A DNA stretch of 64,000 nt from Amaurobius ferox (lineage: Eukaryota; Arthropoda; Arachnida; Araneae; Amaurobiidae), in assembly GCA_951213105.1 (NCBI GenBank), contig OX578146.1, positions 113,192,127-113,256,126 on the forward strand, given 5' to 3'. A program made the translations under genes and the position numbers. The notes beneath the pieces are model-generated. The model was given only the letters and a program-made list of their open reading frames with translations. It was not told where the DNA came from and did not search any database. Positions 23,062-32,400 of the stretch are shown piece after piece. How positions within the stretch are numbered: the first letter of the stretch is position 1; every line of letters begins with the position of its first letter.

Positions 23062-24184
23062 TTAGTAAGTTGTTGCTCTACCATTTTTCTGAATAACTTG
23101 AAACACACGATATTGCATTGATTTAATTAAATTTTTAAGGACAGATTCCGGAATATTGTCCCATTTCTCCATAATGGCAACTTCGAATTCATAAGTCGAA
23201 TGATATTGCTTGTTGTTTTCGTATACTTGGCGAGACAAATAACCCCACAGGTGTTCTATGGGGTTTAGATCAGGGCAAAGGCTCGGCCAAGATATAACAT
23301 CAATTTTTTCTCTTTTGAACCATACTATTGCTGATTTAGATGCATGACTGGGAGCATTATCTTGTTGGAACTTCCATTTCAGCCCTCCTAAAAGTGGCCC
23401 GAAGGGTATCAGACTTCCGTATAACTTCCTTTGATAACTGTCTGAGTTCATTTTGCCATCAACTCTTTGCAGATCGAATTTTCCTGCATATGAGAAAGCG
23501 CCCCATACCATAACGGAACCGCCTCCCATCTCCCTACTGAAGAACTCAAGAGATTCTTGCCTTAAGTCATGCCAGTAGTAGTTATTGCCGTCCGGACAGT
23601 ATAAGTTAAATTTTTTCTCGTCCGAAAATATTATATTATTCCATGTAGAGTTTCAGGACATGATATTCTTTGCCCACTTCAGATATGCTTCTTTATGATG
23701 TTTAAGAAGTCGTGGTATGCTTCTTTATGATGTTTAAGAAGTCGTGGTATGCTTCTGTATGATGTTTAAGAAGTCGTGGTTTGCTTCGTAGTTTCCGAAG
23801 TTTAACATCAATATTCGACTTCAAACTTCGCCACACAGTTACATGACACATTGTTTTTCTTGTCTGCTGTACTATTTTACGAGTGGACTGGTAGTTTTTC
23901 GTTGCAAGCTTAAAAATTTGCCTATTATCACGAGCTGATAACTGCTTTTTGCGGCAAGATCTTTTCTGCTTTCCTTACAATTCTTTTTTACCCAGAACAT
24001 TGTGAATAGCCGTTTTAGAACGTTTAAGAATCTTACTTATTTCACGTTCCGGCTTTCCGTTTCCGTTGTAGAACCAAACATTTCGCACTTCTACTTCAGA
24101 CAAATCACTTCCACGAGGCATTTTAATAATGCAAAGCATCAAACAGTTCAATTCTGAATTTCTGCCTTTTTCCCTTCTTTCCAA
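23062..24184 (-). pseudogene. Tc1-family transposase, DD34E, disrupted
   Basis: Family function: cut-and-paste DDE/D transposase that binds the element ends in the nucleus and integrates at TA. Reading on the minus strand, the N-terminal part (24120 down to 23975) starts MPRGSDLSEVEV and carries a helix-turn-helix-like REISKILKRSKTAIHNVLG. The catalytic part shows FSDEKKF (first Asp), then GGGSVMVWGAF, QQDNAPSHASK (second Asp) and LNPIEHLWG (Glu). Thirty-four residues separate the second Asp and the Glu, as in Tc1. It is interrupted by an in-frame TGA at 23653-23655, a frameshifted middle region and a 32-bp unit present three times. The C-terminal 155 codons from MGGGSVMVWG to the stop remain open. 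It cannot make a complete transposase as it stands. Confidence 0.93.
23682..23785. repeat. 32-bp tandem triplication inside the transposase pseudogene
   Basis: TATGCTTCTTTATGATGTTT plus AAGAAGTCGTGG is repeated three times with a 32-bp period (TTTAAGAAG at 23701 and 23733, then again 32 bp on). Two extra units add 64 bp, which is not a multiple of 3, so the expansion itself shifts the transposase reading frame. Confidence 0.9.
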
Positions 24185-24632
24185 CCTTTCCAGATCATTT
24201 AGGTTACAGTTAAACTCCGAAGTTAAACAAAAATCGTCTGCATTATCAGAAAAACTAAAGTGGTCTTATATTTATGTAACACTGTGATTTCTAAAAATCG
24301 TTTAGCACGAAAAAGATATTAGATTTGTTTTATTTTTCTAAGCTAAATCAACACTGCAAAATTGTTTCGTTTCATGCACCTTCTTTGAAATTTACATTCA
24401 GTGTTGTCTTTGTTGAGAAAGGGTGGAATTTTGAGTGGTCTTATAATTTTGAAACATACTTTATATATATATATAGCAATCCAAATTAGAAAATGGAATA
24501 CAATACACGCCGCGGCAACACTCCCGGGAGCCGGTACATCACCTATTAATGATATAAAATCGCAAAATAACATCAAAATACAAGACCTCACAATAAGAAA
24601 TATATACTACAATTAGACACTACATTAAACTG

Positions 24633-24750
24633 GCCAACGGCCCTACCGTGCTGAAAACAACGATTCTCGTTAGATCACCGAAGTCAAGCAGCATCGGGCG
24701 CGGTTAGTACTTGGGTGGGTGACCACCTGGGAACACCGCGTGCTGTTGGC
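24633..24750 (+). rRNA. 5S-rRNA-like SINE head (pseudogene)
   Basis: 118 bp from GCCAACGGCCCTACCGTG to GTGCTGTTGGC, with complementary ends and an internal control region including TCACCGAAGTCAAGCAGCAT and GGTTAGTACTTGGGTGGGTG. It runs straight into SINE sequence, so it is a promoter-bearing head and not a free-standing 5S gene. Confidence 0.9.
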
Positions 24751-25020
24751 ACATTTCGGGCGCGGTAGCCCGATTGTTTGCGCGCTGGATGTGCACGCTG
24801 CCACAACTGCCGCCGTGTTCATGCGGAGAACGATCACGTTAAACATGTGGGTCCGTAAGTTCTTTCGAGAGGTTGGTGATAGGGGAAGGAGGGTACGGTC
24901 CCTGTGGATGCCTCCCCCACTGGATTCCGGTCTAAATTGGGTGGCACTTCACGGCCGTTCAAACGGTTACCTTACACCTTTCTGGTAGCTCGGACGGTCT
25001 GGGTCTCAACAACAACAACA
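24633..25020 (+). mobile_element. 5S-rRNA-headed SINE nested in the palindromic element
   Basis: Exact 14-bp target duplication ACTACATTAAACTG at 24619-24632 and 25021-25034. Order: 118-bp 5S-like head (24633-24750), tRNA-head remnant (GGGCGCGGTAGCCCGATTGT onward), common body, and a tail of GTCTCAACAACAACAACA. The homologous position in the right arm (about 26075-26110, GCAGTTCAATGTAGCGTCTA) is an empty site, so the SINE inserted after the two arms formed. Frame 24719-24988 is a shadow of the SINE. Confidence 0.96.
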
Positions 25021-25120
25021 ACTACATTAAACTGCTTAAAGACTAGTTCTATATAAACACGTACCTTACGGGAACTAAATACGCTGAACGAGATTTTATT
25101 CACTCAGTTTTACTTTTGTA

Positions 25121-25832
25121 TTATTGTTTTTTGAAATAATTGGTTTTACTTTCAGTTATGGCTATGTTAAAAAAACTACTAGCAACTTTACACAAAAATC
25201 TTATAGAATATCCTTGTTTTATTGTTTCTGCAAAATAAATCCTGATATCATTATCCTTGTCTATTGATTTTGAATTTAATTTTTGACTTATTATTAAGTA
25301 ATTTAAAATTATGTTTCTGAGCACATTTTTGTATAGGTTTGAACTCCATGAAGCTATGTAAATAATATCGAAATTAAAATATTTTCTTTTATTGCATAAT
25401 CTAAAGTTGGCATTGTTATTATTTGTATCAATACATACATCTAGAAAGTTTAAACTATTATCATAATTGTGTACAGTTCCTATTAATTGTAATTTATCTG
25501 GGTAAAAATTAAAATCTGGTTGGGAATTTGGGCTTTTAAAACCTACTAAAATGTCATCAACGTAACAGAAATATAATAATTCGTTTAGTATGTGTGTGCC
25601 TGTTTCATATTTGTTAAGAAAAAGATTAGCCAAAATTGTTGAGCAACTACCGCCCATTGGTATACCATAAATGTGTTGATAGTAGGAATGGCCGTTATAT
25701 AGTACTGTTTCGTGCAAAACTAATTGCACCAAAGCTGTGTATCTACCTAAAAGTGTATGCATTTGTACCTCATATTGATGGTATAAGTATGTAGTTATTT
25801 TATATAGATCGTTAATGCTTATATTATTGTAC
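25121..25832 (-). pseudogene. Reverse transcriptase fragment, Penelope-like, 5'-truncated
   Basis: An open frame runs from the arm junction near 25832 to the stop at 25121; its first Met is at 25762. It includes the RT palm motifs: IYGIPMGGSCSTILANLFL (motif B type), LLYFCYVDDILVGF with the catalytic YVDD (motif C), and NSLNFLDVCID (the following NFLD motif). The upstream finger motifs and first catalytic Asp are absent, so it is truncated by the inversion junction. No GIY-YIG endonuclease motif is visible after the RT. The motif set fits Penelope-like elements best; another RT lineage with the same YVDD/NFLD pattern is possible. Family role: copying element RNA into DNA during retrotransposition. 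Confidence 0.78.
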
Positions 25833-25833
25833 T

Positions 25834-26332
25834 AGATTCAATCAATAGACAAGGATAATAATATCAGGATTTACTTTGCAGAAGCAATAAAACAAGGATA
25901 TCATCTAAGATTTTTATGTAAAGTTGCTAGTAGTTTTTTTAACATAATCATAACTGAAAGCAAATACAATTATTTCAGAAAACGGTAATACAAAAGTAAA
26001 ACTGAGTGAATAACACCTCGTTCAGTGTATTTAGTTCCCGTAAGGTACATGTTTATATAGTATTAGTCTTTAAGCAGTTCAATGTAGCGTCTAATTGTAG
26101 TATATATTTGTTATTGTGAGTAAGGCTTATATTTCTTATTGTGAGGTCTTGTATTTTGATGTTATTTTTACGTTTTTATATCATTAATGTACCGGGTAAT
26201 GTACCGGCTCTCGGGCGTGTTGCCGCGGCGTAAAGCATTGCTTTATTGGGAAGTGGGGGTCACCCCCCCAGCCAATTTGTGGTAATCTAATCTTCAATTT
26301 GTATTGTATTCCATTTTCCAATTTGGATTGCT
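25834..26332 (+). mobile_element. Right arm of the palindromic Penelope-like element
   Basis: Inverted copy of 24475-25267 without the SINE. Its plus strand (25840-25990) encodes about 48 residues (SIDKDNNIRIYFAEAIKQGY onward) that match the C-terminus of the minus-strand RT frame with several substitutions. It ends with TTTGGATTGCTG at about 26322-26333, the mirror of the left end. The two arms have diverged by base changes and a length difference. Confidence 0.8.
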
Positions 26333-26427
26333 GTTAGTATTAGATTGAGTTCGACAGCTTTGCGCCAACACCTCGAATATTTATATTCTTATTATTTATT
26401 TAGTAGTTTACTAAATTGTATTACATT

Positions 26428-26431
<4 letters not shown>

Positions 26432-26477
<46 letters not shown>
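26432..26477. repeat. (TA)n microsatellite
   Basis: About 46 bp of alternating TA between the palindromic retroelement and the mariner-like pseudogene. The Tyr/Ile-rich frames through it (26345-26539, 26427-26621) are artefacts. Confidence 0.97.
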
Positions 26478-26480
<3 letters not shown>

Positions 26481-26669
26481 GTGAAGGAGTTACAGGAGGC
26501 TTACTCATTCGTTGGGGAGCGGCCACTCTGCAATTTTAAGAGCGTCATTCTGATTGAAGAAGAAAACCACGTATACAACTTTCATCGAGGGAAGAAGAAG
26601 AACCCTTATGCAAGAATATAAGGCCTTATCAGTTTGCAGCAGTTAGTCGCAGCTCCAACTTTTACGACA

Positions 26670-27690
26670 ATGGAGGAATTTACAAATAGGGAAAAAGCCG
26701 ATATGCATTTCATCTATGGAGCTGCAAATGGGAATGGTAGAGAGGAACAACGACTGTATGGGGAATGTTTCCCAATAGACGGTTGCGCAATCGCAAAACA
26801 TTCTAATGCTTTCATCGGCAACTGTGTGAATCGGGATCCTTTCTAGCTACCAGGTCTGATACAGGTCATGCAAGGAGTGCTAGAATGTCAAGTGTGGAAC
26901 AGGCGATTTTGGACACAGTAGCAATTCGGCCAGGCACAAGCACAAGAGCAATGGGGCATACTCTTGGTGTGCCGCAATCCACGGTATGGCAGTTTCGGCA
27001 TGGGGAACAGCTACACCTATACCATCTCCAGTGAATCCAAGCACTGACTGCAGCGGATTATCCTGTTCGCGTGGAGTTCGCACGCTGGTTCCTTGGGCAG
27101 AGTGCGAGGCAGCTACATTTTCCGGCGGCTGTGCTTTTCACGGATGAAGCCTCCTTCGCACGTGGTGGCACATTTAACATCCTCAATCAACATGTGTGGG
27201 CGAGTGTAAATCCACATGCAACATATCCACATGCGTATCAGCGACGATTCTCCGTCAATGTGTGGGCAGGAATCGTCGGCGACAGCCTAATAAGACCGCA
27301 TCTTATGCTGAAACGACTTGATTTGAGAATGTACCGTATTTTCCTGCAGGAGGTCTTGCCGGAATTGCTGGAGGATGTTCCAACAGACATCCGGCGGCGT
27401 GTGTGGTTCCAGCATGATGGAGAACCAGCCCATTTTGGGCGAGAGGTAAGGAAGTATCTGGGCGTCACTTTTCCTGGTCGATGGATTGGGCGAGGTGGTT
27501 CCATAGCTTGGACCCCACGATTTCCCGATTTGTAGTGCCTTGACTTCTTTTTATGGGGATATCTCAAGAGTCTTGTCTATGACACTCCCCTTGTATCTGA
27601 AGATGAACTCGTCGCCAGAATTTTGGTTGCTGCTGGCGAAGTGCGCCTCATGCCTGGTCTGTTCGAGAGAGTTCGCTAATCCCTCCATCG
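26670..27690 (+). pseudogene. Mariner-like transposase pseudogene (IS630-Tc1-mariner superfamily)
   Basis: N-terminal frame from 26670: MEEFTNREKADMHFIYGAAN with GREEQRLYGECFP, a helix-turn-helix type known from arthropod mariner-like proteins (DUF4817-like). After a frameshift near 26780 a second DNA-binding block reads AILDTVAIRPGTSTRAMGHT with LGVPQSTVW. The catalytic part has FTDEASF (first Asp), VWFQHDGEPAHFG (second Asp) and, just after an in-frame TAG at about 27533, CLDFFLWGYLKSLVY, which contains the third acidic residue (Asp, in the place of the Tc1 Glu). Several stops and at least one frameshift make it non-functional. I could not find its terminal inverted repeats. Confidence 0.9.
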
Positions 27691-27894
27691 CTGCTGTGAG
27701 ACGTGCATTTAGGTTGGCGGTCTCTCCTTTGAGCCATTATTGTAATTATTATTTATTAAATGTCATTTTATAACTAAGTCATTTTTGTGTTTTCGCATCA
27801 CCTCATCGGTTTCACCATTAAGCGTCCACTGGCGCCTTTACGTTTGCGGCAGCAAAGACATCTGATCAAAGATGCTTGGAACCTGTACCCGAAT

Positions 27895-28145
27895 TATAAG
27901 AACAGAGGAGGAGCTAGCTTTTGCTCGGTGATTATAATGTCGGTCTTGTAAGCAAAGGGTCCCTGGTTCGAGGTCCGGCGACGCTCAATCGTCACGCGTT
28001 TCATTTTCGACCCGGTTAACTATGACAGAAATTGCTTGCTTCAAAAGGGGTTCAGGAAACTTGCAAAGGACTCTGTTTCAGTCGGGAATTGAACCACGAA
28101 TCTCTAATCATATTAACCGATGCTCTACCCGTTGAGCTGCTGGCA
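27895..28145. repeat. Two tRNA-like sequences in convergent orientation (SINE remnants)
   Basis: On the plus strand, CCCTGGTTCGAGGTCCGG near 27960 is a B-box-like sequence at the end of a tRNA-sized stretch. On the minus strand (28145 down to 28078) a tRNA-like sequence has an A-box-like AGCTCAACGGGTAGAGCAT and a B-box-like GTGGTTCAATTCCC at normal spacing. Neither folds well enough in the anticodon arm for me to call a functional tRNA. They are probably SINE heads or tRNA pseudogenes. Confidence 0.6.
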
Positions 28146-29085
28146 TAAAACTAAAAAATCCGTAAAAATAAAAAAATAAAATTATTTCCTGATACAGTAG
28201 TATGAGCAAGTTGAAATACAATTACATACAATGAGAAATAAACAATGATAATGTTTTACTTTCTTGTTTATATATACATGCAAATGCAACAGTACTCAGC
28301 TATAAAATAACTTCGAGTAGTATACTCATATCCAATATTATGTTATGCATTTCGCTTCAAAAATAAACTCTGAACTTTTTAATATCCTTTTAAAATGAGA
28401 AAAAGCATAAAATTATGAAAGCAAAGAATTTCTATCCACTCTGCGTAGCAACAGTTGCTGAATAAAAGAGAATGCACGATTGTTCTTCGGCAGACGAAAA
28501 TTCTGTTTTAACGGAAGCGTTCGAAAAAAAGCAAAAGGAAGCGTTTTTCTTTCGCGAATGTGTGTGTGAGGATTTGCGATTTCACTAAAGAGTTTCCCGA
28601 ATATTTTAGGAAAAATGTCATTTTGTTTACAGAACATATTTCTGATGAAAAAGAAATGGAAGGAAAAAATTTAACCAGAAAATTTGTGAGATGATCTTAA
28701 GAGATGCGCAAAATGAAACGAGTTAAGATAAAAATGCATCTTTGCTTGCCAAGTCGTAGTTGTTTCTTAGCGGTTGTTAAAAGCACACCATTTTTGATCT
28801 GAGGGAATGAAAATGCGCTTGAAAGAGCTATAGTCTAAATTTCAGAGATAAATAATTATTTTTGTATGCAGTAACTCAAATATGAGACACACAATTAAGT
28901 AAATAAATTGCAAAAAGACAACCACATTTTTGGATGAATCCTTAAAAAAATTATATAAAAGAAAAATCATGAAATGTTATTACGCTAAATAAACAATCAT
29001 TTTTTGCTTAATTAATCATTAGAATAATTATTGCATTTTGTTCAGAAGCCTTTGACGTAAGTCCATATTTTTCAAATCTTTTGTT
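28146..29085. other. AT-rich stretch, no gene recognised
   Basis: The minus frame 28413-28637 has no recognised domain. No repeat partner was found in the window. It ends at the TTAA target site of the following MITE. Confidence 0.5.
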
Positions 29086-29089
29086 TTAA

Positions 29090-29832
29090 GGGGACGGTGG
29101 ACGTTGAAATTTTTTTACTTATTTATTGACTTGGAAACGTGAAAATTTGTATAAATATTCCTTTTAACATTGCTATATACAATACCATTAAATTTTTTTT
29201 CAATTTTGTCACAATTTTGTATTTTTTTTTAATTTAATTTTTTCAACGAAAATTTGAAAATGCTCCTTGCGTGTCATTTGTTCATATTTTTGATTAATTT
29301 TACATTATGATCACTCAAAAACACATTATGAACAAATTTGGGTATTCATTTTTAAATCCCTTAAAAAGTTAATTTTTTAAAAATATTATTTTGCATTAAA
29401 ACTTAATTTTCATCATTTAATTAGGTTCTTTTATTCACTTTTAATTACCTTAATGAAGTCCAATTATAAAATGCATACCCAGTTTCATTAAAAAGTATGA
29501 GAGGTGTTTTCTTGCCAAATTTCATGCATCTCAGATAAAAATTAAGAAGCATGGAGCATTTTAAAAATGTAAAACCTTTGAAAATTCCGTTTTGAAAAAA
29601 AATGCATTCAACCTTTTGCTTACGGGTGGGACAGCGTCCATCCCAAACGAAGAACCTCCCAAAAAGACAGGTATTTGACATACCCTAAACTGTTTGGGAT
29701 AGGGTATGTCTAATATCTGCCTTTTGGGGAGATTCTTCGTTTGGGTGGTAGCAAATGTTAAATGTGTAAAATAATATTATATATTAAAATACTTTTAGTC
29801 GATTTTTGCTCATTTCAACGTCCACCGTCCCC
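29090..29832. mobile_element. TTAA-flanked MITE with central hairpin, copy 1
   Basis: TTAA at 29086-29089 and 29833-29836. The terminal inverted repeats are GGGGACGGTGGACGTTGAAA on the left and its complement (TTTCAACGTCCACCGTCCCC) on the right. TTAA duplication is the hallmark of piggyBac-type transposition, although the GGGGACGG ends are not those of canonical piggyBac, so the superfamily is tentative. It has a long left arm, a short right arm and an off-centre hairpin (29636-29750). There is no transposase. The same element, inverted, is at 44903-45782. The minus frame 29445-29681 falls within it. Confidence 0.9.
29636..29750. repeat. Hairpin in MITE copy 1 (centre deleted)
   Basis: Left arm CCATCCCAAACGAAGAACCT through TATTTGACATACCCT, and right arm AGGGTATGTCTAATATCTGC through TTCTTCGTTTGGGTGG. 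Compared with copy 2 (44991-45226) about 120 bp at the tip of the hairpin are missing. Confidence 0.85.
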
Positions 29833-30131
29833 TTAAACATTATGTAAAATTAAAACAGTATGTTAAAAGAAGGTGACTTTTCATATGTAATGGAAATAGA
29901 ACAAATGCATTAACACCATTCTTATGGATATAATATAATGCATTAGCGAGAAATGCACGTTTTGAATAGTTCTGCATTTAACACCGAAAATCCGCCAATT
30001 TTTCTCTTTATGTTACATTATTTTTATTAGACTTCGATAGCAGTTTGATGTAAATTTTATGTGAGTTTGCTTAGGTCATTTCATGTTGGTCAATAAAGTC
30101 GTCCATAGCAAGAAGTTATAATTTGCGTAAA

Positions 30132-30167
30132 GTTACTTCAATGCAAAATTTTTTGCATTGAAGTAAC
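30132..30167. repeat. 36-bp perfect hairpin
   Basis: GTTACTTCAATGCAAAA and TTTTGCATTGAAGTAAC are 17-bp exact reverse complements separated by 2 bp. Half-copies of the same word (GCATTGAAGTTTGC, TTCAATGCAAAATTTT) follow at 30173-30212. It could be slippage debris or a short structured motif. Confidence 0.85.
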
Positions 30168-30235
30168 AACATTGAAGTTTGCATTGAAGTTTGCGTTCAA
30201 TGCAAAATTTTCACGTAATGTGACTACGCATAAAG

Positions 30236-30912
30236 ACATTTCTACTTTCCCTGCAATACATGGTATGTATAGGGAAAGTACTGGAATCATGTTGAGAATT
30301 ACTACTCGAGTTTTCGGCGGATCTACACGTATTAACATCTCTAAAATACGAAAAAACGAAAAAAGCATTTTTAGCGTGATGTCTGTGTGCGTGTGTGTGT
30401 ATGCAATGTATGTATCCACTCTAACTGAAAAGCAAACTAATTGACCGAATTTCACAAAATTTGGTCGGCAAGTTCCTTGTAGGTGACCTTGGTGCTGATT
30501 AGATTTTGGTACAGCTTGGAATTAAAAAAAATCTGCCTTTTTTTGAGAAATAGTCAGCAAAAATCTTTAAATCTAAAATATAAGATTACCTATGCTCAAA
30601 TATATCAATTAAATGCTTCTTTTATACGTAATTTTTGACGAGATAGAATAAGACCCAGACAATTACTTTAGGACTAGCCGTTCTCGAGATATTTTAGTTA
30701 TTTTCCCTACGACATCTTGGAAAATAAGCCCAATTACCAAATAAACACAAAAATTGATAAACACAAAAAAGTGCAAAAATTCAGTGTTGTTTAAAATAAT
30801 TATGGGTGTTACTTTGTGCAATTGAACTCAATTTAATGAATTGTTGGTAAAGTAAAGAGACATGAATATGAGTCCGCAGGGAAATTTATGTGCTGTCTAT
30901 ATTACATTTTTT
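30236..30912 (+). repeat. TG-family copy
   Basis: Begins with ACTTTCCCTGCAATACATGG / TATGTATAGGGAAAGTACTG, the family's small terminal palindrome. It has TTTTTAGCGTGATGTCTGTG and a short TG tract near 30385-30400, then CCACTCTAACTGAAAAGCAA, and ends near the diverged signature TTATGTGCTGTCTATATTAC. It belongs to the same subfamily as 20310-21058 and 61425-61690. Confidence 0.8.
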
Positions 30913-31344
30913 AAAATCCAAATCAGTTTTGAATTTATTTTATGTTGAAGCTCAGTTTTGAGAGATTTTCACACGACTCGATTTCTTAGCAATTAAACAT
31001 ATTATCAGAGAGTTCTCATTTGGAACTTCATGCCATGGCAAGGATCAAATAACAGGTTTTCAATGATCTTTAAATAATCCGCAGGTTAATTTCTTCATAT
31101 TTATTTATTTTTAAATTCATCGTTATGTGTATTTTAGGCTATTTCATTTATAATGATATTTTTTTCCGCGTCCAAGAATAGAAGATTTACACAATTTTTA
31201 CCGTTGGCACTAATATAAGATTGATATCTTCGTATTCTAACAAAAAGAAATGAATTGCTCTACTTTTGAATTTTTTATTATTTATATTAAAAAAATGTAT
31301 AAAAATTGAAATTTTCAATTGTTGCGGAGAATGAATTTCATATT

Positions 31345-31920
31345 TCTCCATATTCCGGTATTCATGACGTTATAACCTGGTGAATGATACTATGCTATGA
31401 TAAACAATGACGTATTGAGACAGTAACAACTTTTGTTCAAAACAGGGGATTTCAGAAATTAGTGTATTTCTACACGCTTATTTAGATTTTGGTACATAAA
31501 TTCTGATCATATAATCGTAGTTTTATTACTGTGCTTAAAAGTTAATATTTCGGTCTTTATGGCGTTACAACCTAGGGAATTATACGTTGCTATGGAGAAC
31601 AGTAAATTAGTGAGACGATAACAACTTTTGTTCAAAACAAGGGTTTCAGAAATTAGTGTATTTGTACACGTTTAATTTGGATTTTGCTACATAAATTCTG
31701 ATCATATAATCGTAGTTTTATTACTGTGCTTAAAAGTTAATACTTCGGTCTTTATGACGTTACAACTTGGGGAATTATACGCTGCTATGGGGAACAGTGA
31801 TGTAATAAGACAATAATAACTTTTGTTCAAAACAGGGGGTTTCAGAAATTAGTGCATATGTACACGCCTATTAAGATTTTAGCACTTAAATTCTGATCAT
31901 ATGATGGCAGGTCATTAGCG
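31345..31920. repeat. 195-bp tandem triplication
   Basis: The word AACTTTTGTTCAAAAC occurs at 31428, 31623 and 31818, exactly 195 bp apart. Each is followed by GGG/AGG..TTTCAGAAATTAGTG and ATAAATTCTGATCATATAAT. Units 1-3 differ by point changes. No coding frame runs through it. Confidence 0.92.
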
Positions 31921-32059
31921 CTTTGCACGTTCTGAGTAGCTAGTGGCCATTAAATATGACACCCAGCGAAAGGGTATCAAATTCTTTTGAGAAGCAGAGT
32001 GGTTGAAAACCTAGCCCTTCGACTCACCCGAAGGTTTAGAGCAGTTGAATGATCAACCG

Positions 32060-32400
32060 GTAGAGAAGCGGAGTGGTGCAAGTGTTTTGAAAATTCCACC
32101 GTATCATAACTTCTAATTCGAATTTCTGATTTTTTTTTGTTCACCTGAGAGCTGAACCGGATCGAATTAGACCAAAACCACTATTAAAGCTAGAATGGCA
32201 GTGCTCGATAATTAAGAAAAGTGATTTCGAATATTTTGATTATTCCTTTGCACCATCACCCCTAACTCGAAAATTTAAAATTTCAGATGTGTCCCTTGGT
32301 CTCGAAGCCGAGATAGCTCGAGAAAAGAAAAAATGTTGTTAGCTATACTGGAAGTGCTACCAATAATTTTGATACATCACCTCATCATTCTCACATTTCT
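32060..32400 (+). repeat. Dispersed repeat, copy 2 (partner at 9480-9850)
   Basis: Shares AGTGGTGCAAGTGTTTTGAAA and the TGCTCGATAATTAAGAAAAG segment with the first copy. It lies right after the 195-bp triplication. Confidence 0.65.

Larger units (their letters stand above)
22850..24460 (-). mobile_element. Tc1-type DNA transposon with IR/DR ends
   Basis: Outer ends: left AGTCTGTTATCACGTATAAG, right (reverse complement) AGTATGTTTCAAAATTATAAG, each followed by ACCAC. A second, inner copy of the same motif lies about 180-200 bp inside each end: left GTTACAAAATTATAAGACCA at about 23027, right (reverse complement) GTTACATAAATATAAGACCA ending at about 24280. Each end is thus an inverted repeat of about 200 bp with a direct repeat at both edges, the IR/DR layout known from some Tc1 subgroups such as Sleeping Beauty-like elements. 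It is flanked by TA runs and encodes a broken transposase on the minus strand. Confidence 0.88.
24475..25267 (-). mobile_element. Left arm of a palindromic Penelope-like retroelement
   Basis: The reverse complement of this arm recurs at 25834-26332. Matching words include AGCAATCCAAATTAGAAAAT / ATTTTCCAATTTGGATTGCT, ACGCCGCGGCAACAC / GTGTTGCCGCGGCGT and CATCAAAATACAAGACCTCA. The arm includes the 3' end of the reverse transcriptase frame. It is interrupted by a 5S-SINE (24633-25020) and lacks about 80 bp that the right arm has near 26235-26310. Inverted or tandem partial copies are a known habit of Penelope-like elements. Confidence 0.8.

Noticed and set aside
24633..24750. Functional 5S rRNA gene
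   Set aside because: The 5S-like sequence runs into a SINE body with (CAA)n tail and target duplications, and there is no T-rich terminator at its 3' end. The same reasoning applies to the copies at 7253, 39141 and 58674.
26345..26621. Two overlapping frames with long Tyr-Ile runs
   Set aside because: They are translations of the (TA)n microsatellite. The same holds for 14005-14250 and 42348-42578.
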